Shown here: positions 9,697 to 17,912 of the stretch, piece after piece
Position numbering within the stretch: position 1 is the stretch's first letter
Layout: each line of letters opens with the position of its first letter
DNA from: Microbacterium sp. SYP-A9085
Lineage (GTDB): Bacteria > Actinomycetota > Actinomycetes > Actinomycetales > Microbacteriaceae
Direction: 5' to 3'
DNA length: 64,000 nucleotides
NCBI RefSeq assembly: GCF_009649635.1
Contig: NZ_WJII01000002.1
Coordinates: forward strand, 62,001-126,000
Notes under the pieces: model-generated
Seen by the model: only the letters and a program-made list of their open reading frames with translations
The model's database searches: none
Told to the model about the DNA's origin: nothing
Translations under genes and position numbers: made by a program

Positions 9697-9702
9697 AGTC
9701 TA
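9697..9702 (-). promoter_or_regulatory. candidate -10 for rplY
   Basis: TAGACT on the minus strand about 175 bases before the rplY ATG. It would give a leader of roughly 165 bases. It lies back to back with a plus-strand TAGCAT at 9716-9721 upstream of the small membrane protein gene, so the region looks like a divergent promoter. Hexamer match only. Confidence 0.35.
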
Positions 9703-9756
9703 CCAGGCGGCCCGATAGCATGAGGACGACCGTCCGCACACCGCCCTGGAGGAAAC

Positions 9757-9879
9757 ATGAACGCTCAGCTCGCCTCGGATCTGCTGCTGGGGTTCGTCGG
9801 CCTCGTGGTGGGCCTGGGGATCGTGGGCGTCGTCGCCTCGTTCTGGTTCCTGGGACGGCAGAACTACCGCAAGCACTGA
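9757..9879 (+). CDS. 40-residue single-pass membrane protein, unknown function
   Basis: Short gene with a strong Shine-Dalgarno sequence (GGAGGA) five bases before ATG and a TAGCAT hexamer at 9716-9721. The product has a short polar N-terminus (MNAQLASD), about 24 hydrophobic residues rich in Gly and Val (LLLGFVGLVVGLGIVGVV), and a basic tail (GRQNYRKH). The composition is that of a one-helix inner-membrane micropeptide with a cytoplasmic positive C-terminus. It lies upstream of gnd in the same direction with an 81-base gap. I recognise no family. Its reality rests on the ribosome site, the clean hydrophobic profile and the absence of an overlapping gene. Confidence 0.7.
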   Translation: MNAQLASDLLLGFVGLVVGLGIVGVVASFWFLGRQNYRKH

Positions 9880-9960
9880 GCCGCGCCATACGCCCGCGCC
9901 CCGCGCGGCGGACACCGTAGGCTGGGCGCATCCCTGATCCGGCGTCCCCGAGGAGTGCGT

Positions 9961-11421
9961 GTGACCGAGCAGAACGACCGTCCGCAGGCGAACATCGGGG
10001 TCGTCGGGCTTGCCGTGATGGGCTCGAACCTCGCGCGCAATCTCGCCAGCCGCGACGGCAACACGGTCGCGGTGTACAACCGCACCAGGGCGAAGACGGA
10101 CGAGCTGATCGGCGCACACGCCGAGGCCGGGTTCATCGCCGCCTCCTCCTATGCGGAGTTCGCCGCGAGCCTCGTCCGTCCCCGCACCGCGATAGTGATG
10201 GTGAAGGCGGGACGGCCCACCGACGCCGTGATCGACGAGCTGCTGGCGGTCTTCGAGCCCGGGGACATCATCGTCGACGGCGGCAACGCCCTCTTCACGG
10301 ACACCATCCGGCGCGAGCAGGCGGTGCGCGCCGCCGGCGTCGACTACGTCGGCATGGGCGTGTCCGGCGGCGAGGAGGGAGCGCTGCTCGGCCCCTCGCT
10401 GATGCCGGGCGGATCGGACGCGTCGTGGGTCACTCTGGGCCCGATCCTGCGCTCGATCGCCGCGGTCGCCGAGGGCGAGCCGTGCGTCACGCACGTCGGC
10501 CACGACGGCGCCGGCCACTTCGTGAAGATGGTGCACAACGGCATCGAGTACGCGGACATGCAGCTGATCGCCGAGGCGTACGATCTCATCCGCCGCGGCA
10601 CCGGCCGGTCCCCCGCCGAGATCGCGGACGTGTTCGCGCAGTGGAACAGCGGCGAGCTGGAGTCGTACCTGATCGAGATCACCGCGGAGGTGCTCCGCCA
10701 GCAGGATGCCGCGACCGGCGCGCCGCTCGTGGACGTCATCGCCGACCAGGCCGGCGCGAAGGGCACCGGCGGATGGACCGTGCAGACGGCGATCGACCTG
10801 GGCGTTCCGGTGTCCGGGATCGCCGAGGCCGTGTTCGCCCGGTCGCTGTCCAGCCATCCCGAGCAGCGCGCGGTCGCCGCCGCCCTGCCCGGTCCCGCCT
10901 CCGCGCTGACGGTCCAGGACCCCGACGCCTTCATCGAGGACGTGCGCCTGGCCCTTTTCGCGTCCAAGATCGTCGCGTACTCGCAGGGCTTCGACGAGAT
11001 CCGCGCCGGCGCCGCCCGATACGACTGGACTATCGACCTCGGTGCCGTGGCGCGGATCTGGCGCGGGGGCTGCATCATCCGCGCCCAGTTCCTGAACCGG
11101 ATCGCCGACGCGTACGCGCTGACCCCCGACCTGCAGGTGCTGCTGACCGCCCCGTACTTCGTCGAGGCGCTGGGGCGAGCGCAGGACGCGTGGCGCCGGG
11201 TCGTCGCGCAGGCGGCGGCCGCCGGCATCCCCTCCCCCGCTTTCTCGTCGTCGCTCGCGTACTACGACGGGCTGCGCGCCGACCGGCTGCCCGCCGCCCT
11301 GATCCAGGGACAGCGCGACTTCTTCGGCGCGCACACGTACCGACGCACCGACCGCGAGGGCACTTTCCACACGCTGTGGTCCGGCGACCGCAGCGAGGTC
11401 CCCGCGGTGGACACGCACTGA
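9961..11421 (+). CDS. gnd: 6-phosphogluconate dehydrogenase, decarboxylating
   Basis: Oxidises 6-phosphogluconate to ribulose 5-phosphate and CO2 with NADP in the pentose phosphate pathway. The 486-residue length is that of the long, dimeric Gnd class. GLAVMGSNLARNLASRDG is the dinucleotide fold, VDGGNALFTDT the coenzyme loop, GVSGGEEGA the substrate loop and GHFVKMVHNGIEYADMQ carries the catalytic lysine. KGTGGWTVQTA lies in the helical domain. The GTG at 9961 is preferred because GAGGAG ends five bases before it; an in-frame GTG two codons earlier overlaps that site. Confidence 0.96.
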   Translation: MTEQNDRPQANIGVVGLAVMGSNLARNLASRDGNTVAVYNRTRAKTDELIGAHAEAGFIAASSYAEFAASLVRPRTAIVMVKAGRPTDAVIDELLAVFEPGDIIVDGGNALFTDTIRREQAVRAAGVDYVGMGVSGGEEGALLGPSLMPGGSDASWVTLGPILRSIAAVAEGEPCVTHVGHDGAGHFVKMVHNGIEYADMQLIAEAYDLIRRGTGRSPAEIADVFAQWNSGELESYLIEITAEVLRQQDAATGAPLVDVIADQAGAKGTGGWTVQTAIDLGVPVSGIAEAVFARSLSSHPEQRAVAAALPGPASALTVQDPDAFIEDVRLALFASKIVAYSQGFDEIRAGAARYDWTIDLGAVARIWRGGCIIRAQFLNRIADAYALTPDLQVLLTAPYFVEALGRAQDAWRRVVAQAAAAGIPSPAFSSSLAYYDGLRADRLPAALIQGQRDFFGAHTYRRTDREGTFHTLWSGDRSEVPAVDTH

Positions 11422-11473
11422 GCACCGGCGGCGTATTCCGCGATTCACAGGAGCGGCATAGTCTCTCCCATAG

Positions 11474-11493
11474 GTCACTCACAGTCGGGTGAC
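11474..11493 (+). promoter_or_regulatory. inverted repeat upstream of the two-component operon
   Basis: GTCAC and GTGAC with ten bases between them, ending immediately before the -10-like GAGAAT (11494-11499). The 20-base span is about two helical turns and the site sits where a response regulator could act on its own promoter. Function is inferred from position only. Confidence 0.35.
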
Positions 11494-11499
11494 GAGAAT
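11494..11499 (+). promoter_or_regulatory. -10-like hexamer for leaderless response regulator gene
   Basis: GAGAAT six bases before the ATG at 11506, with no Shine-Dalgarno sequence in between. It follows the spacing rule seen across the window although the first base is not T. Confidence 0.4.
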
Positions 11500-11505
11500 C
11501 GGGGC

Positions 11506-12240
11506 ATGACCATGACCGCTGCCGGAACCTCGCTGCACCGCGCGGACGGAGCCGCCCCGCGCATCCTCGTCGTCGACGACGAGCAGATGCTCACCGACCT
11601 GCTGTCGATGGCGCTGCGGATGGAGGGCTGGGACGTGCAGGCGGCCGCGAGCGGGTTCGAGGCGCTGCAGGCGGCACGCGAGTTCGCGCCGGATGCCATG
11701 GTGCTGGACATCATGATGCCCGACCTCGACGGGATGAGCGTCCTGCAGCGGCTGCGGCACAGCGGCAACAACGTGCCGGTGCTGTTCCTGACCGCGAAGG
11801 ACTCGGTCGGCGACCGGGTCGCCGGGTTGACCGCCGGCGGCGACGACTACGTGACGAAGCCGTTCAGCCTCGAGGAGGTCGTCGCCCGGCTGCGCGGGCT
11901 GATGCGCCGCGCCGGCACCGCGCAGGCGGTCCACGCCGAGCCGATCCTGCGCGTGGGCGACCTGTCCCTGAACGAGGACAGCCACGAGGTCGATCGGGCC
12001 GGGCGGCAGATCGAGCTGACGGCGACGGAGTTCGAGCTGCTGCGCTACCTGATGCGCAACCAGCGCCGTGTGGTCTCCAAGGCGCAGATCCTGGACCGCG
12101 TGTGGAACTACGACTTCGGCGGCCGCTCGAGCGTCGTGGAGCTGTACATCTCGTATCTGCGCAAGAAGATCGACCAGGGCGAGGAGCCGCTGATCCACAC
12201 CGTGCGCGGCGTCGGCTACATGATCAAAGCCCCGCAATGA
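11506..12240 (+). CDS. OmpR/PhoB-family response regulator
   Basis: The 244-residue regulator has a receiver domain at about residues 18-133: acidic pair D24-D25 in LVVDDEQ, phospho-acceptor D68 in LDIMMPDLDG, and the conserved lysine in DDYVTKPF. A winged-helix DNA-binding domain follows (about 150-242) with LTATEFELLRYLM and the C-terminal TVRGVGYMI. ATG at 11506 is preceded by a -10-like hexamer and a 20-base inverted repeat, suggesting a leaderless, possibly autoregulated mRNA. The stop overlaps the kinase start by four bases, so the two are one operon. The signal sensed is unknown. Confidence 0.93.
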   Translation: MTMTAAGTSLHRADGAAPRILVVDDEQMLTDLLSMALRMEGWDVQAAASGFEALQAAREFAPDAMVLDIMMPDLDGMSVLQRLRHSGNNVPVLFLTAKDSVGDRVAGLTAGGDDYVTKPFSLEEVVARLRGLMRRAGTAQAVHAEPILRVGDLSLNEDSHEVDRAGRQIELTATEFELLRYLMRNQRRVVSKAQILDRVWNYDFGGRSSVVELYISYLRKKIDQGEEPLIHTVRGVGYMIKAPQ

Positions 12241-13721
12241 CCTCGGCCCCGGCGCCGACACGCGGGGTCCGCCGGCCGCTGAGCCTGCAGACGCGCCTGA
12301 TGGCGACGGTGATCGGGATCGTGGCGCTGATTCTCGCCGCCGTCGCGGTGGGCACCAGCGCCATCCTCGGCGGCATCCTGCAGCAGAACCTGGACAACAA
12401 GGTCCGGGATGTCACGGCCGGCGTCCTGCAGCGCGGCCTGCCGGCCCCCTCTCTGACGACCGGCACCATGCTCGCGTTCCGGACGCTGCAGGACTCGCGC
12501 AACCAGCCCGGGTTCCTGCTCGTGGTGCGCGCGCCCGGCGGTATTCCCGACGGGGCATACGTCGATGATGAGGGCGACGTCCGGCAGCTGACGGCGCGCC
12601 AGGTGCAGCAGGTGGTCGCGAGCCTGCAGCAGTCGCCGTCGTCGACGGCCGCGGTCGACGCCCTGGGCGCCTACCGGGTGCGCGCCTACACCGTCGGCAA
12701 CACGTATGACCTCGCGGCGGGACTGCCGCTGAGCGAGGTGAACACGACGATCGCGCAGATCCTCACCACGGTGCTGCTGGTCACTCTGGGCGGCCTGCTG
12801 CTGCTGGCGGCGGCGATCGCCGTGGTGATCCGCCGCGGGCTGCGGCCGCTGCGCGCCGTGGCCGCGACCGCGACCCGGGTGGCGGCGCTGCCGATGGCGC
12901 AGGGCGAGGTGTTGATAGCGGAGCGGGTGCCGGCCGACCAGGTCGACGAGCACTCCGAGATAGGGCGCGTGGGCGCCGCGCTGAACACGCTCCTGGACCA
13001 TGTGGGCGCGTCGCTGCAGGCGCGCCAGCATAACGAGGAGCGGATGCGCAGCTTCGTGGCGGACGCCAGCCATGAGCTGCGCACTCCCCTGGCATCCATC
13101 CGCGGCTACTCCGAACTGTCGCTGCGGGACCCGTCGCTGAACGAGAACACGTCGCAGGCGCTGGAGCGCATCCAGGCGCAGTCGCTGCGGATGACCGCCC
13201 TCGTCGAGGACCTGCTCCTGCTGGCCCGGCTCGACGAGGGGCAGGAGCTCGTGGTCGGCACCGTCGACCTGACCCAGCTGGTGCTCGAGGCGGTCGGCGA
13301 CGCCCGGCCGGCCGGCACCGACCACCGGTGGGTGGTGGACGTGCCCGAGGATCCCGTGGTGATCGCCGGGGATGCCGGGCGGCTGCACCAGGTCGCGGCG
13401 AACCTGCTGGCCAACGCGCGCACGCACACCCCCGCGGGAACCGAGGTGACGGCGACGGTGACCCGGGAGGGCGCCAGCGCGGTGCTGCGCGTGCACGACG
13501 ACGGGCCTGGCATCGACCCGTCCGTGGCCGCGGAGCTGTTCGAGCGGTTCGCCCGCGCGGACCGCTCCCGGGCGCGGCAGACCGGCGGCACCGGGCTCGG
13601 CCTGTCGATAGCGCGCGCCATCGTGCAGGCCCACAACGGGACGCTCACCGTGCGCTCGAGCCCCGGCGACACGACGTTCGAGGTGCGCCTGCCGGCCCGG
13701 CCGACGACACCGGGTCAGTAG
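12237..13721 (+). CDS. membrane sensor histidine kinase
   Basis: Partner of the preceding regulator, 494 residues. It has an N-terminal membrane segment (about 25-47), an extracytoplasmic region of about 130 residues, a second membrane segment (about 180-200), a HAMP-like linker, then the H-box FVADASHELRTPLASIRGYSEL with the phospho-accepting histidine. The ATPase part shows NLLANARTHTP (N box), DDGPGIDP (G1) and GGTGLGLSIARAIV (G2). Architecture matches classic actinobacterial OmpR-type kinases. The start is fixed by the ATGA overlap. The 3' end overlaps the convergent oxidoreductase gene by 7 bases. Confidence 0.92.
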   Translation: MTSAPAPTRGVRRPLSLQTRLMATVIGIVALILAAVAVGTSAILGGILQQNLDNKVRDVTAGVLQRGLPAPSLTTGTMLAFRTLQDSRNQPGFLLVVRAPGGIPDGAYVDDEGDVRQLTARQVQQVVASLQQSPSSTAAVDALGAYRVRAYTVGNTYDLAAGLPLSEVNTTIAQILTTVLLVTLGGLLLLAAAIAVVIRRGLRPLRAVAATATRVAALPMAQGEVLIAERVPADQVDEHSEIGRVGAALNTLLDHVGASLQARQHNEERMRSFVADASHELRTPLASIRGYSELSLRDPSLNENTSQALERIQAQSLRMTALVEDLLLLARLDEGQELVVGTVDLTQLVLEAVGDARPAGTDHRWVVDVPEDPVVIAGDAGRLHQVAANLLANARTHTPAGTEVTATVTREGASAVLRVHDDGPGIDPSVAAELFERFARADRSRARQTGGTGLGLSIARAIVQAHNGTLTVRSSPGDTTFEVRLPARPTTPGQ

Positions 13722-15280
13722 CCGCTGAAAGCGTCGGTCGTGATCGACCGGGCCCGCTCCAGCGCGGGGGTGAGGTCGGCGATGAGCTTCGCGGGACCGG
13801 ACACGTACGCGTGCCGCCGCGCGATGTCCGGCACCGTGCGGGCCAGGCCCTCGGCATCCAGCCGCACGCCCTGCGCCCACTCCCACCCCGCGGGCAGCTC
13901 CGCGGGCCGGTCCCGGGTGAACACGATCACCCGCACCCCCGCCGCGGCGAGATCGTCGCGGAACGCCAGCTCGGATGCCTCGGAGGCCACGTACACCACG
14001 AGGATGTCGCGGCGGCGGTCGGTGGCGGTCAGGTGGCGCAGGTGCGAGACGAACGGCGTCACGCCGATCCCGGCCGCCACCATCAGCAGCGGGCTGTCCT
14101 CGTGCCGCGGCAGGACGAAGTCGCCCCACACGCCGGTGACCGCGAGCGCCGTGCCCGGACGCACCGCCGCGAGGGCCTTCTTGTATGTGGACTGGGATCC
14201 GCGACGGAACGCTATCCGCACGATGGGCAGGTCTTCGGGGGCCGACGCGATGCTGAACTCGCGGCGCGTGCCGCGGGCGTCGGGATGCCGGTGGGGCACG
14301 TCCAGTTCGAGGAACTGGCCCGCGGTGAACGAGAAGCCCCGCTCCGCCCGGAACGTCAGCTCGTCGATGCTCGGGGTGACCCGCGCGGTGCCCTGGTAGA
14401 CCAGGCGCACGGCGGTGCGGACCGCGAACGCGAACGCTATCAGGTTGCCGACCAGCACCGCCCGCTCCTGGCCGAGCCCCACCGGGAACGCGCCGAACAG
14501 CGGCGCCCAGCCGACGAGCACGCCGACCACGGCGGCGACGACCATCTGCTGCCACCGCCGCGGCGGCAGGGTCAGCGGCTCGGACAGCATGAAAGCGCCC
14601 AGGAACAGCAGCGGCGACGACCACAGCTGCTGCCAGACGAGGGACCAGACATCGACCTCGACGCCCTGCTGCCGGTATGCGGTGGCGACCGCTATCACGC
14701 CGGCGGCAAGGCCCACGACCCAGAACAGCGCTATCACCCGCAGCTTCTCGGTGCGCCACAGCACGACCACGCCCATCAGCAGCACGATGGGGCCGAACAG
14801 CGGCGAGCCCACCCACCAGGAGGACCCGCCCAGGGCGTATCCCCCGGTGAGCGCCGCCAGGAGCGTGAGGACCGTCGCCCCCACCGCGGCGGGGTTGAAC
14901 ACATGCCGTCCCCGCCAGGCGAGCAGGTACTTCGAGATAGCGGCGGCCGCTCCCGCGATCGCAATCCCGGCCAGACCCACGGGGTCGGCGGCGGGCCGCA
15001 GCACGAACAGCAGGATGCCGGCGGTGATCAGCGACGACTCCAGGCGCCACGGCAGGTGCAGCAGCCGCTGCGCCGCGGCATCCACCGCCGCCGCCACCAG
15101 CACCAGTACCACCGTGGTGGCCAGCAGCTCGTACCAGGCGGGGCCGGCGAGGCCCGCGAACGACAGCAGCAGCGCGATGCCCGCGAGCACGCCCAGCGCC
15201 AGCAGCGTGAGGCGGTACATCGAGATCCGCCCGAGCACCGCGAAGCCGCGGGTGGACAGCGAGGTGAGCGAGGCGGTCAC
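13715..15280 (-). CDS. RnfD/NqrB-like membrane domain fused to a ferredoxin-NAD(P)H reductase domain
   Basis: The 521-residue protein has two halves. Residues about 20-290 are strongly hydrophobic with KYLLAWRGRHVFNPAAVG, a motif region typical of the RnfD/NqrB family. Residues about 295-521 are a ferredoxin-reductase module: TAGQFLELDVPH and RREFSIAS bind flavin, and LLMVAAGIGVTPFVSHLRHL binds the nicotinamide cofactor. It probably passes electrons from NAD(P)H into or across the membrane. Related fusions are known beside extracytoplasmic flavinylated proteins, but no ApbE or FMN-binding partner is visible here. GTG start at 15280 is ten bases after prs, implying co-transcription with glmU-prs. 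Confidence 0.8.
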   Translation of the reverse strand: MTASLTSLSTRGFAVLGRISMYRLTLLALGVLAGIALLLSFAGLAGPAWYELLATTVVLVLVAAAVDAAAQRLLHLPWRLESSLITAGILLFVLRPAADPVGLAGIAIAGAAAAISKYLLAWRGRHVFNPAAVGATVLTLLAALTGGYALGGSSWWVGSPLFGPIVLLMGVVVLWRTEKLRVIALFWVVGLAAGVIAVATAYRQQGVEVDVWSLVWQQLWSSPLLFLGAFMLSEPLTLPPRRWQQMVVAAVVGVLVGWAPLFGAFPVGLGQERAVLVGNLIAFAFAVRTAVRLVYQGTARVTPSIDELTFRAERGFSFTAGQFLELDVPHRHPDARGTRREFSIASAPEDLPIVRIAFRRGSQSTYKKALAAVRPGTALAVTGVWGDFVLPRHEDSPLLMVAAGIGVTPFVSHLRHLTATDRRRDILVVYVASEASELAFRDDLAAAGVRVIVFTRDRPAELPAGWEWAQGVRLDAEGLARTVPDIARRHAYVSGPAKLIADLTPALERARSITTDAFSGY

Positions 15281-15290
15281 GGCGGACGGG

Positions 15291-16325
15291 TCAGGCGGCG
15301 CCGTCGAACATGCTCGTGACCGAGCCGTCGACGAACACCTCGTGGATGGCCCGCGCGAGCAGCGGCGCGATCGGCAGGACCGTGAGGCCCGGGAAATGCT
15401 TCTCGGCCGGCAGCGGGATGGTGTCGGTCACCACGACCTCGTCGATGACGTCATCCTGCATCCGCTGCACGGCGGGGTCGCTGAACACGGCGTGCGTGGC
15501 CGCGACGATGACCCGCTCCGCGCCGTTCTCCTTGAGCGCCTCGGCGGCCTTCAGAATCGTGCCGCCGGTGTCGATCATGTCGTCCACGATCAGGCATACG
15601 CGCCCGCGGACGCGGCCGACGATCTCGTTCATCGTCACCTGGTTGGCGACGTTGGGGTCGCGGCGCTTGTGGATGATCGCCAGCGGCGCGCCCAGCGAGT
15701 CCGACCACTGGTCGGCGACCCGCACCCGGCCGGTGTCCGGGGAGACCACCGTGAGCTTCGCGCGGTCTTCCTCGCTGAGGGTGCGCCGGAAGTAGTCCTG
15801 GAGCACGGACTTCGCGAAAAGGTGGTCGACGGGGCCGTCGAAGAAGCCCTGGATCTGCGCGGCGTGCAGGTCGACGCTCATCACCCGGTCGGCGCCCGCG
15901 GTCTTCAGCAGGTCCGCGACAAGCCGCGCGCTGATCGGCTCGCGGCCGCGGCCCTTCTTGTCCTGACGGGAGTACGGGTAGTACGGGGCCACGACGGTGA
16001 TCCGCTTCGCGGATGCCCGCTTGGCGGCATCCAGCATGATCAGCAGCTCCATCATCCACTCGTTCACCGGCGGGCCGAAGGACTGGATGAGGAACACGTC
16101 GCAGCCGCGCACCGACACCTCGAAGCGGGTCAGGATCTCCCCGGACGCGAAAGTGCGGTATTCGGTGGGAACGAGCTCGGTGCCCAGGGCCGCGGCGACC
16201 TGGGCGGCCAGCGCCCGGTGCGAACTCCCGGACGCCACCACCAGGCGCTTCTTGGTCTTGGCGACCAGCCCGGGTGCTATCCCGCGATCGCGATCGAGAT
16301 CAACCCTCTTGTCCTTGTGGCCCAT
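15291..16325 (-). CDS. prs: ribose-phosphate pyrophosphokinase
   Basis: Makes PRPP from ribose 5-phosphate and ATP for nucleotide, His and Trp synthesis. The 344-residue protein shows the class I signature: EYRTFASGEI, the regulatory segment YYPYSRQDKKGRGREPIS, the metal-binding DLHAAQIQGFF and the PRPP loop CLIVDDMIDTGGTI. Start at 16325 (MGHKDKRVDLDRD) gives the N-terminus I expect for actinobacterial Prs; it lies 26 bases inside the end of glmU. In-frame ATG codons further upstream would add residues that read as an antisense-type shadow of glmU. No strong Shine-Dalgarno site is present, so translational coupling is likely. Confidence 0.95.
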   Translation of the reverse strand: MGHKDKRVDLDRDRGIAPGLVAKTKKRLVVASGSSHRALAAQVAAALGTELVPTEYRTFASGEILTRFEVSVRGCDVFLIQSFGPPVNEWMMELLIMLDAAKRASAKRITVVAPYYPYSRQDKKGRGREPISARLVADLLKTAGADRVMSVDLHAAQIQGFFDGPVDHLFAKSVLQDYFRRTLSEEDRAKLTVVSPDTGRVRVADQWSDSLGAPLAIIHKRRDPNVANQVTMNEIVGRVRGRVCLIVDDMIDTGGTILKAAEALKENGAERVIVAATHAVFSDPAVQRMQDDVIDEVVVTDTIPLPAEKHFPGLTVLPIAPLLARAIHEVFVDGSVTSMFDGAA

Positions 16326-17769
16326 CGCCGGCTTTCTGTGCGGACCGTGCGCGCGCTGCGACATCCGCCGCTTTCGTGCCCGGTCGGTTCTTCTCGACCC
16401 ACCCCGCCACATTGCGCTGGGGTGCGACGCTCAGGGCCAGGGCTCCGGCGGGCACATCCTTGCGGATGACGGCTCCGGCCCCGGTCTTCGCGCCATCTCC
16501 GATCCTAACGGGCGCGACGAACACGTTGTGCGAGCCGGTGTGGACCTCGTCGCCGATCTCGGTGCGGTGCTTCGTGAGGTCGTCGTAGTTGGCGGTGATG
16601 GCGCCCGCGCCCAGGTTCACGCCGGTGCCGATCGTGGTGTCGCCGATGTACGACAGGTGCGGCACCTTGCTGCCGGCGCCGATCGTGGAGTTCTTCGTCT
16701 CCACGAAAGTGCCGATCTTGCCTCCGGCGTGCAGGTACGTGCCCGGGCGCAGGTACGCGAACGGGCCCACCGTGGCGTCGGCCTCGATCACGGCGAGCGT
16801 GGCGTCGGTGCGCCGCACGGTGGCGCGCGGGCCGACCTCGCAGTCCACGAGGCTCGTGTCCGGGCCGACCACGGCACCGGCGCCGATCGTGGTGGCGCGC
16901 AGGATGTGCGTGTTCGGCAGCACCGTCACATCCGGCTCGAGCGTGGCCGTCACGTCGATCCAGGTGGTGGCCGGATCCATGACGGTGACGCCTTCCAGCT
17001 GCCAGCGGCGCACGGTGCGCGCGTTCAGGAGCCGCCCGACCTCGGCCAGCTGCGCGCGATCGTTCACGCCGTATGTCACCGTCACGTCGGAGACGAGGGA
17101 TGCCGCGACCCGGTCCCCGGCACGCCGCAGCATCCCCGGCACGTCGGTCAGATACTTCTCGCCCTGCGCGTTGTCGGTGCCGACGGCGGGCAGGTGCGTG
17201 CGCAGGGCCTCGGCCCGGAACACGTACACGCCGGCGTTGATCTCGCGGACCGCCACCTCGGCGTCGTCCGCATCCTTCTGCTCGACGATCCGGGCGACAT
17301 CCCCCGCGGCGTCCCGGATGACGCGGCCGTAGCCGGTCGGGTCGTCGACCACGGCGGTCATCAGCGTCGCGGCGGCGCCGCCGGCGCGGTGACCGGCCAG
17401 CAGCGCGCTCAGGGTCCCGGCGTCCAGCAGCGGCACGTCGCCGGAGAGCACGAGCACGTCGCCGGAGAAGTCCGGCAGCGCGGCCAGGGCGACCTCGACG
17501 GCGCGCCCGGTCCCCGGGATCTCGTCCTGGTCGACGAGGCGCGCGGCGGGCTCGGCCTCGGTCACGGCCTCGGCGACCTGGTCGCGTTCGTGGCGGACCA
17601 CGACGAGGACGTCGGCGGGGGCGAGGGCGTGCGCCGTGTCCAGCACGTGTCCGACGAGGGGCCGGCCACCGATCCGGTGCAGGACCTTCGGCAGCGCGGA
17701 TCTCATCCGGGTGCCCTGACCCGCGGCGAGGATGACGACGGCAAGGCGGTGATCGGTTGTATCGGACAT
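16300..17769 (-). CDS. glmU: bifunctional GlmU (GlcN-1-P acetyltransferase/UDP-GlcNAc pyrophosphorylase)
   Basis: Makes UDP-GlcNAc for peptidoglycan. The 489-residue protein starts with the uridyltransferase domain (AVVILAAGQGTRMRSALPKVLHRIGGRPLVGHVL), followed by a left-handed beta-helix acetyltransferase domain from about residue 250 (YLRPGTYLHAGGKIGTFVETKN, GAGAITANYDD). The start at 17769 gives the usual short N-terminus. An in-frame ATG eleven codons further out lies inside the tRNA-Gln gene and is not credible. Only one base separates the tRNA discriminator from this ATG, so processing of the tRNA would leave an almost leaderless glmU mRNA. prs overlaps its end by 26 bases. Confidence 0.96.
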   Translation of the reverse strand: MSDTTDHRLAVVILAAGQGTRMRSALPKVLHRIGGRPLVGHVLDTAHALAPADVLVVVRHERDQVAEAVTEAEPAARLVDQDEIPGTGRAVEVALAALPDFSGDVLVLSGDVPLLDAGTLSALLAGHRAGGAAATLMTAVVDDPTGYGRVIRDAAGDVARIVEQKDADDAEVAVREINAGVYVFRAEALRTHLPAVGTDNAQGEKYLTDVPGMLRRAGDRVAASLVSDVTVTYGVNDRAQLAEVGRLLNARTVRRWQLEGVTVMDPATTWIDVTATLEPDVTVLPNTHILRATTIGAGAVVGPDTSLVDCEVGPRATVRRTDATLAVIEADATVGPFAYLRPGTYLHAGGKIGTFVETKNSTIGAGSKVPHLSYIGDTTIGTGVNLGAGAITANYDDLTKHRTEIGDEVHTGSHNVFVAPVRIGDGAKTGAGAVIRKDVPAGALALSVAPQRNVAGWVEKNRPGTKAADVAARARSAQKAGDGPQGQEG

Positions 17770-17770
17770 G

Positions 17771-17842
17771 CTCCGCCGCCAGGACTCGAACCTGGTCCTC
17801 ACAGCTCCAAAGGCTGTCGTGCTGCCATTACACCACGGCGGA
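17771..17842 (-). tRNA. tRNA-Gln (anticodon TTG)
   Basis: Folds as a full cloverleaf on the minus strand. The acceptor arm TCCGCCG pairs with CGGCGGA and is followed by discriminator G, as expected for tRNA-Gln, with a U1-A72 first pair. The anticodon stem ACAGC/GCTGT holds the loop CTTTGGA with anticodon TTG reading CAA. The T arm is CCAGG-TTCGAGT-CCTGG. CCA is not encoded. glmU begins one base after the discriminator. A CAGACT hexamer on the minus strand at 17866-17871 may be its -10. Confidence 0.95.
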
Positions 17843-17900
17843 CCGCCGCGACCGCGGCCGGATCAAGTCTGCCAGATCGCGCCCGCCCCGCCCCCTGCCC

Positions 17901-17906
17901 GATAAT
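17901..17906 (+). promoter_or_regulatory. -10 hexamer for leaderless marR-type gene
   Basis: GATAAT, six bases before the GTG at 17913. Near-consensus -10 with no Shine-Dalgarno site between it and the start codon. Confidence 0.6.
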
Positions 17907-17912
17907 GGGAAA

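Noticed and set aside
16326..16412. Longer prs start at the upstream ATG codons
   Set aside because: The added residues lie within the glmU coding region and do not fit the Prs N-terminus.
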